A DNA stretch of 64,000 nt from Terriglobia bacterium (lineage in GTDB: Bacteria > Acidobacteriota > Terriglobia > Bryobacterales > Bryobacteraceae), in assembly GCA_020073265.1 (NCBI GenBank), contig JAIQFN010000014.1:1-64000 (forward strand), written 5' to 3'. Of this stretch, positions 53,004-61,797 are shown piece after piece (position 1 is the first letter of the stretch; the number at the start of each line of letters is the position of its first letter). Both the position numbers and the translations under genes were made by a program. The notes under the pieces are model-generated. The model saw only the letters and a list, made by a program, of their open reading frames with translations. It ran no database searches and had not been told where the DNA came from.

Positions 53004-53026
53004 GAGCCTCCCTTTCAAGCGCGGTC

Positions 53027-53032
53027 TATAAT
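53027..53032 (+). promoter_or_regulatory. -10 box of the ABC permease gene
   Basis: TATAAT, with TTGAGC 19 bp upstream as a weak -35. The ATG of the permease gene is 20 bp after it. Confidence 0.5.
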
Positions 53033-53052
53033 GCTACTTACAAGCAATTGGG

Positions 53053-55491
53053 ATGCAACACCTGGGGAAGGACATTCGGTACGGGCTCCGCACGTTGTCA
53101 AAGACCCCAGGTTTGACGGCCGCGGCCATCCTCACCCTGAGCTTGGGGATCGGCGCCAACAGCGCCATCTTTAGCGTCATTGACGCGATTCTGATCCGGC
53201 CGCTGGCTTACAGAGACGCCGGCAACCTGGTCCTGGTGTATGGCGACCGGCCGGACAAGGGTGTCAGGCGGCTGCCCGTCGCGCCTCCGGATTTTAGAGA
53301 CTTCGCCGCTCAGAGCCGCTCTTTCGACCAGATCGGGGCCTTCCGCTCGCAGCCTTCCGTGCTCACCGGCCGGGACCTCGCGGAGCGAGTGGAAGCAACC
53401 GCGGTTTCTCCCAGCATCTTCGAACTATTGGGCGTGAAGGCCAGGCTCGGCCGCCTGTTCGCGCGCGACGAGGATCAAGCCGCCAAAAATTCGGTGGCGA
53501 TCCTGAGCGATGGGCTGTGGCGCCGCCGCTTTGGCGGCGATGCGGGCGTGCTTGGTTCCTCGCTGACCTTGGCCGGCAGGAGCTACACGATCATCGGAGT
53601 GGCTCCGGAGAAATTCCGGCTTCTGGACAATCCCAGCGATCTCTGGATTCCGTATTCGCCCGATCCGGAGGAACTGGCTCCGTTGAAACGCGGCTATCGT
53701 TCACTGACGGTGATCGCTCACCTGCGGCCTGGAGTTACTCAAGCACAGGCCGAAACCGAGATCGAGGCGGTGGCGCGGCGAATCGCGGACGCGAATCCGC
53801 AGACCAACGCGGGCTACGGCGCCGAAGTGGTCCCGCTCAAGGAGCAGATGGTGGGAGATATCCGGCCCACGTTGTGGACCTTGCTGGGAGCGGTCGCCTT
53901 CGTGCTTCTGATCGGGTGCGCCAACGTGGCCAATCTGATGCTGGCGCGGGCGGGCACTCGCGAAAAAGAAATCGCGGTGCGGACCTCGCTGGGGGCCAAT
54001 CCCGCGCGGCTGATCGGGCAATTGCTGACCGAGAGCGTGGTGCTGGCGGTGATCGGCGGACTGGCCGGCCTGCTGCTAGCCTACTGGGCAACTCCGGCTC
54101 TGGTGAAGCTGGCGCCTGCCAACATTCCCCGCGCCGACGAGATTTCGCTGGACTGGCGCGTGCTGGTGTTTACGCTCGCGATCTCGGTGGTAACGGGAAT
54201 CGTGTTTGGGCTGGCGCCCGCGCTGCTGACTGTCTCGAGCGATCTGAACTCGATCCTGAAGACCAGCGGCCGCAGCACCACCGGGTACCGGACCCGCAGC
54301 CGCGCCCGGGACGCATTCGTGGTTTCCGAGATCGCGGCGTGCGTGGCCTTGCTGATCGGGGCCGGGCTTCTGATTCGCAGCTTCGAGCGCTTGCAGGACG
54401 TGAATCCGGGATTCCGCGCCGATCACCTTTTGACCATGCAGATCTCGCTGCCGGAGACGCGTTACTCCGGGCTGAAGGTTGCCTTGTTCTACCAGCAACT
54501 GCTGGAGCGGGTCCAGGCGCTGCCGGGTGTGAAGGCCGCGGGAGTGTCCCGTTTTCTGCCCCTGGGCGGCGGCGATGCGAGCGCCAATTTTCAGATCGCC
54601 GGCCAGCCGAGCGGCGCCATCGCCGATCAGCCGCGCGCCAAGTTCCGAGCCACCAGCGAGGCCTACTTCGCCGCGGTGGGCATCCCTCTGCTCCAGGGCC
54701 GCCTGTTCGACCGCACGGATGGCCAGAACTCGCCCAAAGTGGTGATCATCAACGACCTGGCTCGACGCCGCTATTGGCCCAACCAAGACCCGATCGGCAA
54801 GCGCATCCAGGCCGGCTTCGATGAAAGCAACTGGGCGACGATCATCGGCGTGGTGGGCAACGTAAGACACGCCGGCTTGGACGCCGAGATCAGCCCCGAG
54901 ACCTACTATCACTACCTGCAGATCCCCCCGGAGGTAATGAACTTCGCCGAAGGAACCATGGCGCTGGTGCTTCGAACCAGCGGAGATCCAGCGGCGCTCA
55001 CGCCGGAGGTGCGGAACGAACTGCGAACCCTGGATCCGAACCAGCCGGTGTTCAACGTGCGGACCATGGCGGAGGTGATTTCAGGATCGGTGGCACAGCC
55101 GCGCTTTCGCACTCTACTGCTGACGATTTTCGCCTCGCTCGCTCTGCTGCTGGCCGCCATCGGGCTGTACGGAGTGATGGCCTACTCGGTGACGCAGCGG
55201 GTCAACGAGCTGGGAGTACGCGCGGCTCTGGGCGCGCAGCCCAGCGACATTCTGAAGCTGGTGGTGGGACACGGCCTGCGGCTGGCGCTGGTGGGAATCG
55301 GGGCTGGAGTTCTTCTCGCTTTGGCCGGCAGCCGCATCATCTCGCGGTTGCTGTTCGGTGTGAAGGTGATCGATCCGCTCACCTTCGGCGTGACTTGTCT
55401 GGGAATGCTGGCGGTCTCTACGCTTGCATGTCTGGTTCCGGCCTTGAAGGCCACCCGAGTGGAGCCGGCCAAGGCGCTGCGCGCCGAGTGA
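53053..55491 (+). CDS. MacB-like ABC transporter permease (acidobacterial duplicated orphan type)
   Basis: 812 residues. Two FtsX-like membrane units: the first with LGKDIRYGLRTLSKTPG, AAILTLSLGIGANSAIFS and a MacB periplasmic domain, followed by three helices (GAVAFVLLIGCANVANLMLA), then a second periplasmic domain and C-terminal helices (VMAYSVTQRVNELGVRAALG). No ATPase gene is adjacent, as is usual for this expanded acidobacterial family. Substrate unknown. It lies downstream of the peptide gene but has its own promoter. Confidence 0.88.
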   Translation: MQHLGKDIRYGLRTLSKTPGLTAAAILTLSLGIGANSAIFSVIDAILIRPLAYRDAGNLVLVYGDRPDKGVRRLPVAPPDFRDFAAQSRSFDQIGAFRSQPSVLTGRDLAERVEATAVSPSIFELLGVKARLGRLFARDEDQAAKNSVAILSDGLWRRRFGGDAGVLGSSLTLAGRSYTIIGVAPEKFRLLDNPSDLWIPYSPDPEELAPLKRGYRSLTVIAHLRPGVTQAQAETEIEAVARRIADANPQTNAGYGAEVVPLKEQMVGDIRPTLWTLLGAVAFVLLIGCANVANLMLARAGTREKEIAVRTSLGANPARLIGQLLTESVVLAVIGGLAGLLLAYWATPALVKLAPANIPRADEISLDWRVLVFTLAISVVTGIVFGLAPALLTVSSDLNSILKTSGRSTTGYRTRSRARDAFVVSEIAACVALLIGAGLLIRSFERLQDVNPGFRADHLLTMQISLPETRYSGLKVALFYQQLLERVQALPGVKAAGVSRFLPLGGGDASANFQIAGQPSGAIADQPRAKFRATSEAYFAAVGIPLLQGRLFDRTDGQNSPKVVIINDLARRRYWPNQDPIGKRIQAGFDESNWATIIGVVGNVRHAGLDAEISPETYYHYLQIPPEVMNFAEGTMALVLRTSGDPAALTPEVRNELRTLDPNQPVFNVRTMAEVISGSVAQPRFRTLLLTIFASLALLLAAIGLYGVMAYSVTQRVNELGVRAALGAQPSDILKLVVGHGLRLALVGIGAGVLLALAGSRIISRLLFGVKVIDPLTFGVTCLGMLAVSTLACLVPALKATRVEPAKALRAE

Positions 55492-55727
55492 GCGTCACGC
55501 CCGGTGCCATAACGCCTAACTCGCCTCGTTCGAAGCAAATAACAGCATAAAGCTCCATTGTCCGGCAGCCGATAAAAGCGGTGTGGACAGGTTTCTCAGG
55601 CGGTCTCCCGGATGTTGGTAGGTAGCTCGATTCGGGAAAGCAAGAAACAAGTGGATGATCTTTTGTTTGTAAGGATTAGCAGCGGCAGCCGCCGCCCCGC
55701 GCCGCTCTGACGTCCGAGGAAGAACCA

Positions 55728-58172
55728 GTGCAAAAAGCAAAACCGCAGGGCATGCCGGTTGTCGCGAGAGTGTTTATCGCGGCCGTCGGTGTGGCAGGCC
55801 TGGCGGGCATGGTGATAACTTTCGCCGGCTGGCAGCCCGAACTGCGTTCCCGGTTCGTCTTCTACCTGCTCATCGCTCTGGCCAGCTCCGGAATGAAGGT
55901 CCGGTTCCCCGGCACCAAGAGCAGCATCTCGGCGAACGATGTCTTCACCATGCTGGGGCTGCTGGAACTCCGGCTTCCAGAGACCCTGATCCTGGCGACC
56001 GCGGGCGCGATTGCGCAGTTGTGCTGGCACGCCAAGGGCCGGGTGAAAATGGTCGGCCTGTTCTTCAACAGCACCAGCGTCGCCCTGGCGGTGTTTTCGG
56101 CGGCCTGGATGTTCGGCCGCCCCTGGTTCACCAACATGCCGGAAGGCGAACTGTTGCGGCTCGCGCTGGCCGGCGTGGTGTACTTTGTCGTCAATACCGT
56201 TCCGGTTTCGGTGGTGATTGCGCTGCACGAGCATCGCAGCGTTCAGACCGTCTGGAAAGAGAACTATTACTGGCTGTTCTTTTACTACATGGTCGGCGTT
56301 TCGCTGGCGGAGGTGGTGCACACCGCCACGCAGCGAATCGGTTTTGCGTTCACCTTGGCCTTGCTGCCTCTGGCCTACGCGATTTACCGTTCGTACAAAC
56401 TGTACCTGGGAAAGCTGGAGCAGGAGAAGGTGCATGCCGAGAGCATGGCGTCGCTGCACTTGAAAACCATCGAGGCGCTGGCCATGGCCATCGAAGCCAA
56501 GGACGAATGCACGCACGAGCATCTTCGGCGCGTGCAGGTGTATTCGCTCGAACTGGGCAAGTACTTGGGCCTGCCTCCCGACCAGGTGCACGCGCTGCAG
56601 GCGGCCTCGATTCTGCACGACATCGGCAAGCTGGCGGTGCCGGACTACATCATCTCGAAACCCGGCAAGCTGACGCCGGAAGAATTCGACAAGATGAAAA
56701 TCCACACCATCGTGGGCGCGGAGATACTGGAGCAAGTCGGGTTCCCCTACCCGGTTTCGCCGATCGTGCGATCGCATCACGAGAAGTGGGATGGCACCGG
56801 CTACCCGGACGGCCTCAAAGATGAGGAGATTCCGATTGGCGCCCGGATTCTGTCGGCGGTGGACTGTCTGGATGCGTTGGCCAGCGACCGGCAGTACCGG
56901 CGCGCGCTGCCGTTGGACGACGCGATGAACTATGTGGCGTCGTTGTCGGGCCGCAGCTTCGATCCCAAGGTGGTGGAAGTGCTGAAGCATCACTACCGCG
57001 ACTTCGAGCGCCTGGCCCAGAGCACGCCGCTGCAAAGCACGCGTCTGCGGAAGGACATTGTGGTCAGCCGCGGCGATGCGCCGGACGCGGGCTTCGAGAA
57101 GAGCCCCGGAGCGGCGGTGGAATCGACCGAAGAGCTGGTGAAAGCACATGCGGCGTCGGTGGCGTCGGCGCGCCGCGAGATGCAAACCGTCCTGGAGCTG
57201 GCGCAGGATGTCAGCGGCTCGCTGCGCCCGCAGGAGCTGCTCTCCGTGTTGGCCGAGCGGCTCAGGCATATCGTGCCTTACGACTGCATCGCGGTCTACT
57301 CGCGCGATGGCGAGGTGCTCCGGCCCAAGTATGTAAACGGGGAGAACAGCCGCACCTTTGCCGCGCTCGAGATTCCGGTGGGCCAGGGACTCTCCGGGTG
57401 GGTGGTGGAGAACGGCAAGCCCATCATCAATGGAAATCCTTCGGTGGAACCGGGCTACCTCAAGGATCCCAGCAGGTTCAGCGTGCTGAACTCGGCGCTA
57501 TCCATTCCCCTGCGCGACGAGGCCGGCCAGGTGAACGGGGCGCTTACCTTGTATGGTGCGGAGAAAGACGCTTACAGCCGGGATCAACTGCGAGTCCTGC
57601 TGGCGGTTGCCGACAAAGTGGCTCGCGCGATTGAAATCTCGATCAAGGCCGGCCCGCCGCAGCACTCCACCCGCGACGAACTGACCGGACTTCCGAACGC
57701 CGATTCACTGTATTCGCATTTGCAGAAAGAACTGGGACGCTGCGAGCTGGAGGGCAAGACTCTGGCGATTCTGGCTTGCGACCTGAGCGGCGTCAAACAA
57801 GTGAACGCCCGCTACGGCCATCTGAACGGCGACGCGCTGTTGAGACGCGTGGCCGAAATCCTGCAGAGCAAGTGCCGCAGTTCCGATTTCGTGGCGCGCA
57901 TGGGCGGAGACGAGTTCGCGGTGGTGTTGAACGGAATGCGCGCCAGCGAATTGGCGGGCCGAGTGGAGTCGCTGGACTCCATGGTCCGCGCGGCGAGTCT
58001 GGAGATGTTCGGTGACGAGAGCGTCGGCATGAGCGTGGGTGTGGCCTGCTTTCCGGAACATGGCGCCGACGTCGACTCGCTGCTGTCGCATGCCGACCAG
58101 GAGATGGAGCGCTCCAAGCGCGAGCAGAAGGCGGGCAACGGCGTGCTGGAACTGGCTCGCTCGCTCAAGTAG
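55728..58172 (+). CDS. Membrane HD-GYP, GAF and GGDEF protein (cyclic-di-GMP metabolism)
   Basis: 814 residues. About seven to eight N-terminal membrane helices (1-215) are followed by HD-GYP at about 250-440 (ILHDIGKLAVPDY near residue 297, SHHEKWDGTGYPDGL), GAF at about 490-635 (QTVLELAQDVSGS, GQGLSGWVVENGKP) and GGDEF at about 650-805 (RDELTGLPNADSL, RMGGDEFAVVL at 724-734). HD-GYP degrades cyclic-di-GMP and GGDEF makes it. The usual DxDxFK motif reads DLSGVKQVN, so cyclase activity is uncertain. GTG start with GAGGAAG. The 236-bp gap upstream shows no clear structure. Confidence 0.9.
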   Translation: MQKAKPQGMPVVARVFIAAVGVAGLAGMVITFAGWQPELRSRFVFYLLIALASSGMKVRFPGTKSSISANDVFTMLGLLELRLPETLILATAGAIAQLCWHAKGRVKMVGLFFNSTSVALAVFSAAWMFGRPWFTNMPEGELLRLALAGVVYFVVNTVPVSVVIALHEHRSVQTVWKENYYWLFFYYMVGVSLAEVVHTATQRIGFAFTLALLPLAYAIYRSYKLYLGKLEQEKVHAESMASLHLKTIEALAMAIEAKDECTHEHLRRVQVYSLELGKYLGLPPDQVHALQAASILHDIGKLAVPDYIISKPGKLTPEEFDKMKIHTIVGAEILEQVGFPYPVSPIVRSHHEKWDGTGYPDGLKDEEIPIGARILSAVDCLDALASDRQYRRALPLDDAMNYVASLSGRSFDPKVVEVLKHHYRDFERLAQSTPLQSTRLRKDIVVSRGDAPDAGFEKSPGAAVESTEELVKAHAASVASARREMQTVLELAQDVSGSLRPQELLSVLAERLRHIVPYDCIAVYSRDGEVLRPKYVNGENSRTFAALEIPVGQGLSGWVVENGKPIINGNPSVEPGYLKDPSRFSVLNSALSIPLRDEAGQVNGALTLYGAEKDAYSRDQLRVLLAVADKVARAIEISIKAGPPQHSTRDELTGLPNADSLYSHLQKELGRCELEGKTLAILACDLSGVKQVNARYGHLNGDALLRRVAEILQSKCRSSDFVARMGGDEFAVVLNGMRASELAGRVESLDSMVRAASLEMFGDESVGMSVGVACFPEHGADVDSLLSHADQEMERSKREQKAGNGVLELARSLK

Positions 58173-58186
58173 CCAGGCGGCGTCAA

Positions 58187-58435
58187 TCAATTCATGCGCG
58201 TGACGAGGTGTCCTATGATTTCGCCATTCCGCACCAGCGCGACGCCGGCCCGTCCGGCGAGGTGCCGCCAGCTGTCCAGCGGGCTGACGAAACTCCATAG
58301 CTCGTCGCCTTCCGCCATCTGAGACTTCATCTGCTCCCATTGGCCTTGCAGTCGCCCGAACGGCCGGCCGTCATGCATGTGTTCGGCCTCGGCTTGGGCA
58401 ACCGTAAGTTTTCGGTCCAACCATTGCCGGTCCAT
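58187..58435 (-). CDS. Small protein of unknown function
   Basis: 82 residues, soluble. WEQMKSQMAEGDELWSFVSPLDSWRHLAGRAGVALVRNGEIIGHLVT. This reads as a compact alpha/beta domain, but I do not recognise the family. GAGGAATT precedes the ATG at 58435. It is convergent with the HD-GYP gene and divergent from the CHAD gene. Confidence 0.6.
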   Translation of the reverse strand: MDRQWLDRKLTVAQAEAEHMHDGRPFGRLQGQWEQMKSQMAEGDELWSFVSPLDSWRHLAGRAGVALVRNGEIIGHLVTRMN

Positions 58436-58551
58436 AATTCCTCGCTGGGGTTCCTCGCTGGACGTATTCTAACCCGGCGCTCGTGGAGCGGCCAGACAGC
58501 CCTCCGCCAGGGCGCGAATCATGTAAGAATGGTTAATCGACGATTACAAAG

Positions 58552-59493
58552 ATGGCGCTGCCCACCGAGACGAGAAAGTTTGCTGCTGAGCAAACCAGCA
58601 AGTTGCTGCGGCGCCTGGCGTTTCAGATTAACCGCGGCCTGAAGTCCCGGGATGCCGCTGCGATTCACGATCTCAGAGTTTCCATCCGCAGGTTCACGCA
58701 GGCGCTGGTGGTCTTCAAGCCCTGTTATCGCGGCAAGGAGATGCGCAAGATCCGGCAGCGGTTGAAGCGGATCATGATCCCGGCCGGAGAGGTGCGAAAC
58801 CACGACATCGCCTTGAAGCTGATCTCCAAGTCACCCCGGGGGGACGCCTCTGAACTGCGGTCGAAACTGCAGGGCCGGCGCAAGGAATCGGAGCGTCTGC
58901 TGATGAGTCTCCTCAAACGTTGGACGGAGCGAAGATCCTCGCAGAAATGGCGGGCCGAACTGGAAGCCGCGCTGGCCAGACCCGAGCAGCCCGCCGGCAG
59001 CATGGCGGTGGAAGAGCTGGCTCGCGAGACGCTGTGCCGGATGGCGAAGGATTTCTTCGTACGTGGAAACGCGGCTGCCAATCCGAAAGCGGCCCCGGAG
59101 GAATTGCACCGTTTTCGAATCGCAGCCAAGAAGTTTCGCTACTCGCTGGAACTGTTGACGCCGCTGTACGGCGCCACGTTGATGCGCTGGCTGGAGAGGA
59201 TCAAAGGAGTTCAAACTCTGCTCGGCGACATCAACGATTACGAGACGGTGCGGCAGATGGTGGCACCCTACAAAGGCGGGGCCGAAGTGGTGGCCTGGCT
59301 CAAGAAGAGGGAACGCAAGAGCATGAGTGAGTTTCGCCAATACTGGAGCGAAGAGTTTGGCGACCGCGACCGTGCGCGAAGCTGCCTGGATTACCTGCGC
59401 CACCCGATCGCCAGGGCGAAAGCTCCGAAAAAACCGATGGCACGCACGGCCGCAGCATCCGCCGCCAGCCAGGCGCCCCAGGCCGTTGCGTAA
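58552..59493 (+). CDS. CHAD-domain protein
   Basis: 313 residues of a helical CHAD domain rich in basic residues: DAAAIHDLRVSIRRFTQALV, GEVRNHDIALKLI, LHRFRIAAKKFRYSLELL and LGDINDYETV. The conserved His/Arg/Lys pattern binds polyphosphate. CHAD proteins associate with polyphosphate granules. No CYTH triphosphatase or polyphosphate kinase gene is next to it. Confidence 0.9.
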   Translation: MALPTETRKFAAEQTSKLLRRLAFQINRGLKSRDAAAIHDLRVSIRRFTQALVVFKPCYRGKEMRKIRQRLKRIMIPAGEVRNHDIALKLISKSPRGDASELRSKLQGRRKESERLLMSLLKRWTERRSSQKWRAELEAALARPEQPAGSMAVEELARETLCRMAKDFFVRGNAAANPKAAPEELHRFRIAAKKFRYSLELLTPLYGATLMRWLERIKGVQTLLGDINDYETVRQMVAPYKGGAEVVAWLKKRERKSMSEFRQYWSEEFGDRDRARSCLDYLRHPIARAKAPKKPMARTAAASAASQAPQAVA

Positions 59494-59499
59494 TCGCGC

Positions 59500-59922
59500 T
59501 TAAGACGTAGCCGCCGGGTTGGCCGATACCGGTTGCGGACGCAGGATCTCGTCGATCAGAAACAGATCCGTGAGCAGCGCGCGCAGGTGGATCGAAGCGT
59601 TGAGGTTGTCGACCAACTGCGAACTGATGGAGGGCTGGGCCAGAACCAGACCCATGGCAGCGAGCGCATCCTTGGCGTCACGCTCCAGCACGGTCAGGAA
59701 CGCCTGGTAGGGTTCCGGAGGCTGCAGACCCGCCTGCTTTACAGCCTCTGAGTAAGCAGCGGCGAGACCGGACAGCGCTTCAACCGCACGGCGCAGAAAT
59801 TCACGCACCTGGCCGCCCGACTGGCTTCCCTGGTCGCCCGGCAGCCCCTGTGCGGCGTAGCCAAGCATCAACTCGTAACACTCTTCGATGGCGTTACAGC
59901 GCTCGCGGACGCCGGCCAGCAT
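59500..59922 (-). CDS. Helical protein of unknown function, last gene of the molybdoenzyme operon
   Basis: 140 residues, all-helical pattern (VREFLRRAVEALSGLAAAY, YQAFLTVLERDAKDALAAMG). No known family. The ATG lies 3 bp after the cytochrome b stop, so it belongs to the molybdenum hydroxylase operon and may be an assembly factor or subunit. Confidence 0.6.
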   Translation of the reverse strand: MLAGVRERCNAIEECYELMLGYAAQGLPGDQGSQSGGQVREFLRRAVEALSGLAAAYSEAVKQAGLQPPEPYQAFLTVLERDAKDALAAMGLVLAQPSISSQLVDNLNASIHLRALLTDLFLIDEILRPQPVSANPAATS

Positions 59923-59925
59923 GCC

Positions 59926-60771
59926 TCAGGCCGACGCTCCCCTCGAAGACGAGCTGGAAGTCTCGACCGACCAGCGCTCCGGATCGTGGTGTTCCAGATA
60001 GTAGTCCTTGGGGAGCGAGCCAAAGACCATCGACTTGGTGATGACGAACTTCTCGGGCCGGACCGCGAAGTAGACGTGAACCATAACGAGGGCGATCAAG
60101 CCCACGCCCGCCAACCCGTGCAGCACGTACATCAGGCCCCAGGTCATGTCGCCGAAAAGATACGGATTCCGCGGGAAGAACGCGGTGCGCACGCGGAACA
60201 TCATGAAGACGCCGGTCAGGATCACGGCCAGACCAGTCAGCACGATGACGGCGTGGTACATCTTGTTTTCGAGCGGGTACTTGCCGAAGCGGCGAGGCGC
60301 GGGCGCTTCCTGGCCCATGAAGCGCTTCAATCGCCGGGAGGCGTCTTGCATATCAGTTTTGTCCGGCCAGATGGACCAGAAGTCCATCCAGAAGGTGGCG
60401 TGCAGGATGTGATAGATGATGGACACGGTGAGCACCGCGCCCGCGATCCAATGGTAGGTCACCCAGGGGAACTGGACGCCAACCTTCGGAAGGAAAGCGG
60501 TGATGAGCAGCGCGAACATGGAGGCCGCCATGATCCAGTGGAACATCCGGGCGGCCAGCGAGTGGCGCGCGACGCGGTCCGGCACGTGCGCAACGGCTGC
60601 AGCCGACGCGCCGCCGGAGTACTCCTCCTGCTTGGCGAAATACCGGACATAGATCGCGTGCACGACCAGGAAGATCAATCCTCCGATCGCCGCCACGTAG
60701 ATCAATGCCCAGGCGATGTGAATGGGGACATCCTGTCCCCACGGACTCCTGGCCCACTCTATGATGCCCAA
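59926..60771 (-). CDS. Membrane cytochrome b (formate-dehydrogenase-gamma/b561-like)
   Basis: 281 residues. About five hydrophobic helices, with heme-binding histidines in HIAWALIYVAAI, FHWIMAASMFALLI, TYHWIAGAVLTV, YHILHATFW and LHGLAGVGLIALVMVHVYF. It resembles the cytochrome b subunits of formate dehydrogenase and thiosulfate reductase, which pass electrons to quinone. It overlaps the FAD-subunit gene by 13 bp. This links the molybdenum enzyme to the membrane. Confidence 0.85.
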   Translation of the reverse strand: MGIIEWARSPWGQDVPIHIAWALIYVAAIGGLIFLVVHAIYVRYFAKQEEYSGGASAAAVAHVPDRVARHSLAARMFHWIMAASMFALLITAFLPKVGVQFPWVTYHWIAGAVLTVSIIYHILHATFWMDFWSIWPDKTDMQDASRRLKRFMGQEAPAPRRFGKYPLENKMYHAVIVLTGLAVILTGVFMMFRVRTAFFPRNPYLFGDMTWGLMYVLHGLAGVGLIALVMVHVYFAVRPEKFVITKSMVFGSLPKDYYLEHHDPERWSVETSSSSSRGASA

Positions 60772-61778
60772 GTTGCCACCTCCACGCCGCTGATGGAGCG
60801 CTTCACCAGGTTGCGCATCAGCGGAATTTTATACGCGTTGAACTGCAAAGGAACCGCGCCTTCGACGGCCAGCTTGCCGGCCATCTCTCCGGTTGCGGCG
60901 TTGCGCGGCTTGCCGACGATGGCGTTCTCGACTGCCCGCAAGCGCAGCGGACGCGCGGCAGCTCCGTTCACCGCGATGCGAGCGCGCTCGATGTTGCCTC
61001 CCGACACAACCATGGCCGAGGCGACGTTCAGCAGCGCGAAGTCCCACACGTTGCGGTCGCGGATTTTTTCGAAGAAGAACTGCGCTCCGGCCCAGGTGCC
61101 GGGAATCCGGATGGCGGTGAGCAGGTCGCCGGGCCGCAGGATGTTCAGGTGCGTGATGTCGATGTCGGGACCGATGAAGTAGTCTTCGGCATCCACCACG
61201 CGCTCGCCCTTGGACCCGCGGATAACGAACTTGGCGTCCAGAGCGATCAAGGCCGGGGCGGAGTCCGACGGATTGACGGCCACGCAGCGGTCGGCGTTGA
61301 GAATCGCGTGCTCGCGGTTGCGGCCTTCCGGCGTATCGGCGTAACAGATATTTCCACCGGCGCGGTAGCAGGGCCAGCCGGCGCGATAGTAGTGGCAGCG
61401 GGCATCCTGCGACACGTTGCCGCCGATGGTGCCCTGGTTGCGGATCTGCGGGGAAGCCGCCAGTTCCGCGCCCTCGGCCAGCAGGCCGAATTTCTGCTTG
61501 ATGATCGGGTTCTTGACCACCTCGGTGAGCGTGGTCATGGCGCCGATCTCGACGCCCCCGTCGGAAGCGGTGCGAATCCCGCGAAGCTCGTCGACGCCGC
61601 TCAAGTCGACCACAACCTTGGGTTTCTTGATGCGGTCCTTCAGCCAGTCGAAGCTGTCGAGTCCTCCAGCCAGCACCCAGGCGTCGCGTCCATGTTGCTC
61701 GAGAAGTTTCTGCGCGTCAGCCGCGGTAGTGGGCTGCAGCAGATCGAAAGCGGGCATGACATCTCGTATAACGGCCAT
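60759..61778 (-). CDS. FAD-binding subunit of a xanthine-dehydrogenase-family molybdenum hydroxylase (PaoB-like)
   Basis: 339 residues. FAD motifs VLAGGLDSFDWLK and SPQIRNQGTIGGNVSQ. Four cysteines (C128, C137, C145, C165) lie in an inserted loop, matching the [4Fe-4S]-binding loop of E. coli PaoB and of 4-hydroxybenzoyl-CoA reductase beta; NREHAIL and NPSDSAPALIALDA agree with PaoB best. The subunit moves electrons from the molybdenum subunit. It lies 19 bp after the large-subunit gene. The small 2Fe-2S subunit is not in the window. Confidence 0.88.
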   Translation of the reverse strand: MAVIRDVMPAFDLLQPTTAADAQKLLEQHGRDAWVLAGGLDSFDWLKDRIKKPKVVVDLSGVDELRGIRTASDGGVEIGAMTTLTEVVKNPIIKQKFGLLAEGAELAASPQIRNQGTIGGNVSQDARCHYYRAGWPCYRAGGNICYADTPEGRNREHAILNADRCVAVNPSDSAPALIALDAKFVIRGSKGERVVDAEDYFIGPDIDITHLNILRPGDLLTAIRIPGTWAGAQFFFEKIRDRNVWDFALLNVASAMVVSGGNIERARIAVNGAAARPLRLRAVENAIVGKPRNAATGEMAGKLAVEGAVPLQFNAYKIPLMRNLVKRSISGVEVATWAS

Positions 61779-61797
61779 GGCTCTTCTCCTCTCTCCT

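Noticed and set aside
55596-57269. About 557-codon minus-strand open frame opposite the HD-GYP gene
   Set aside because: Antisense shadow rich in His, Arg and Gln, without any family signature.
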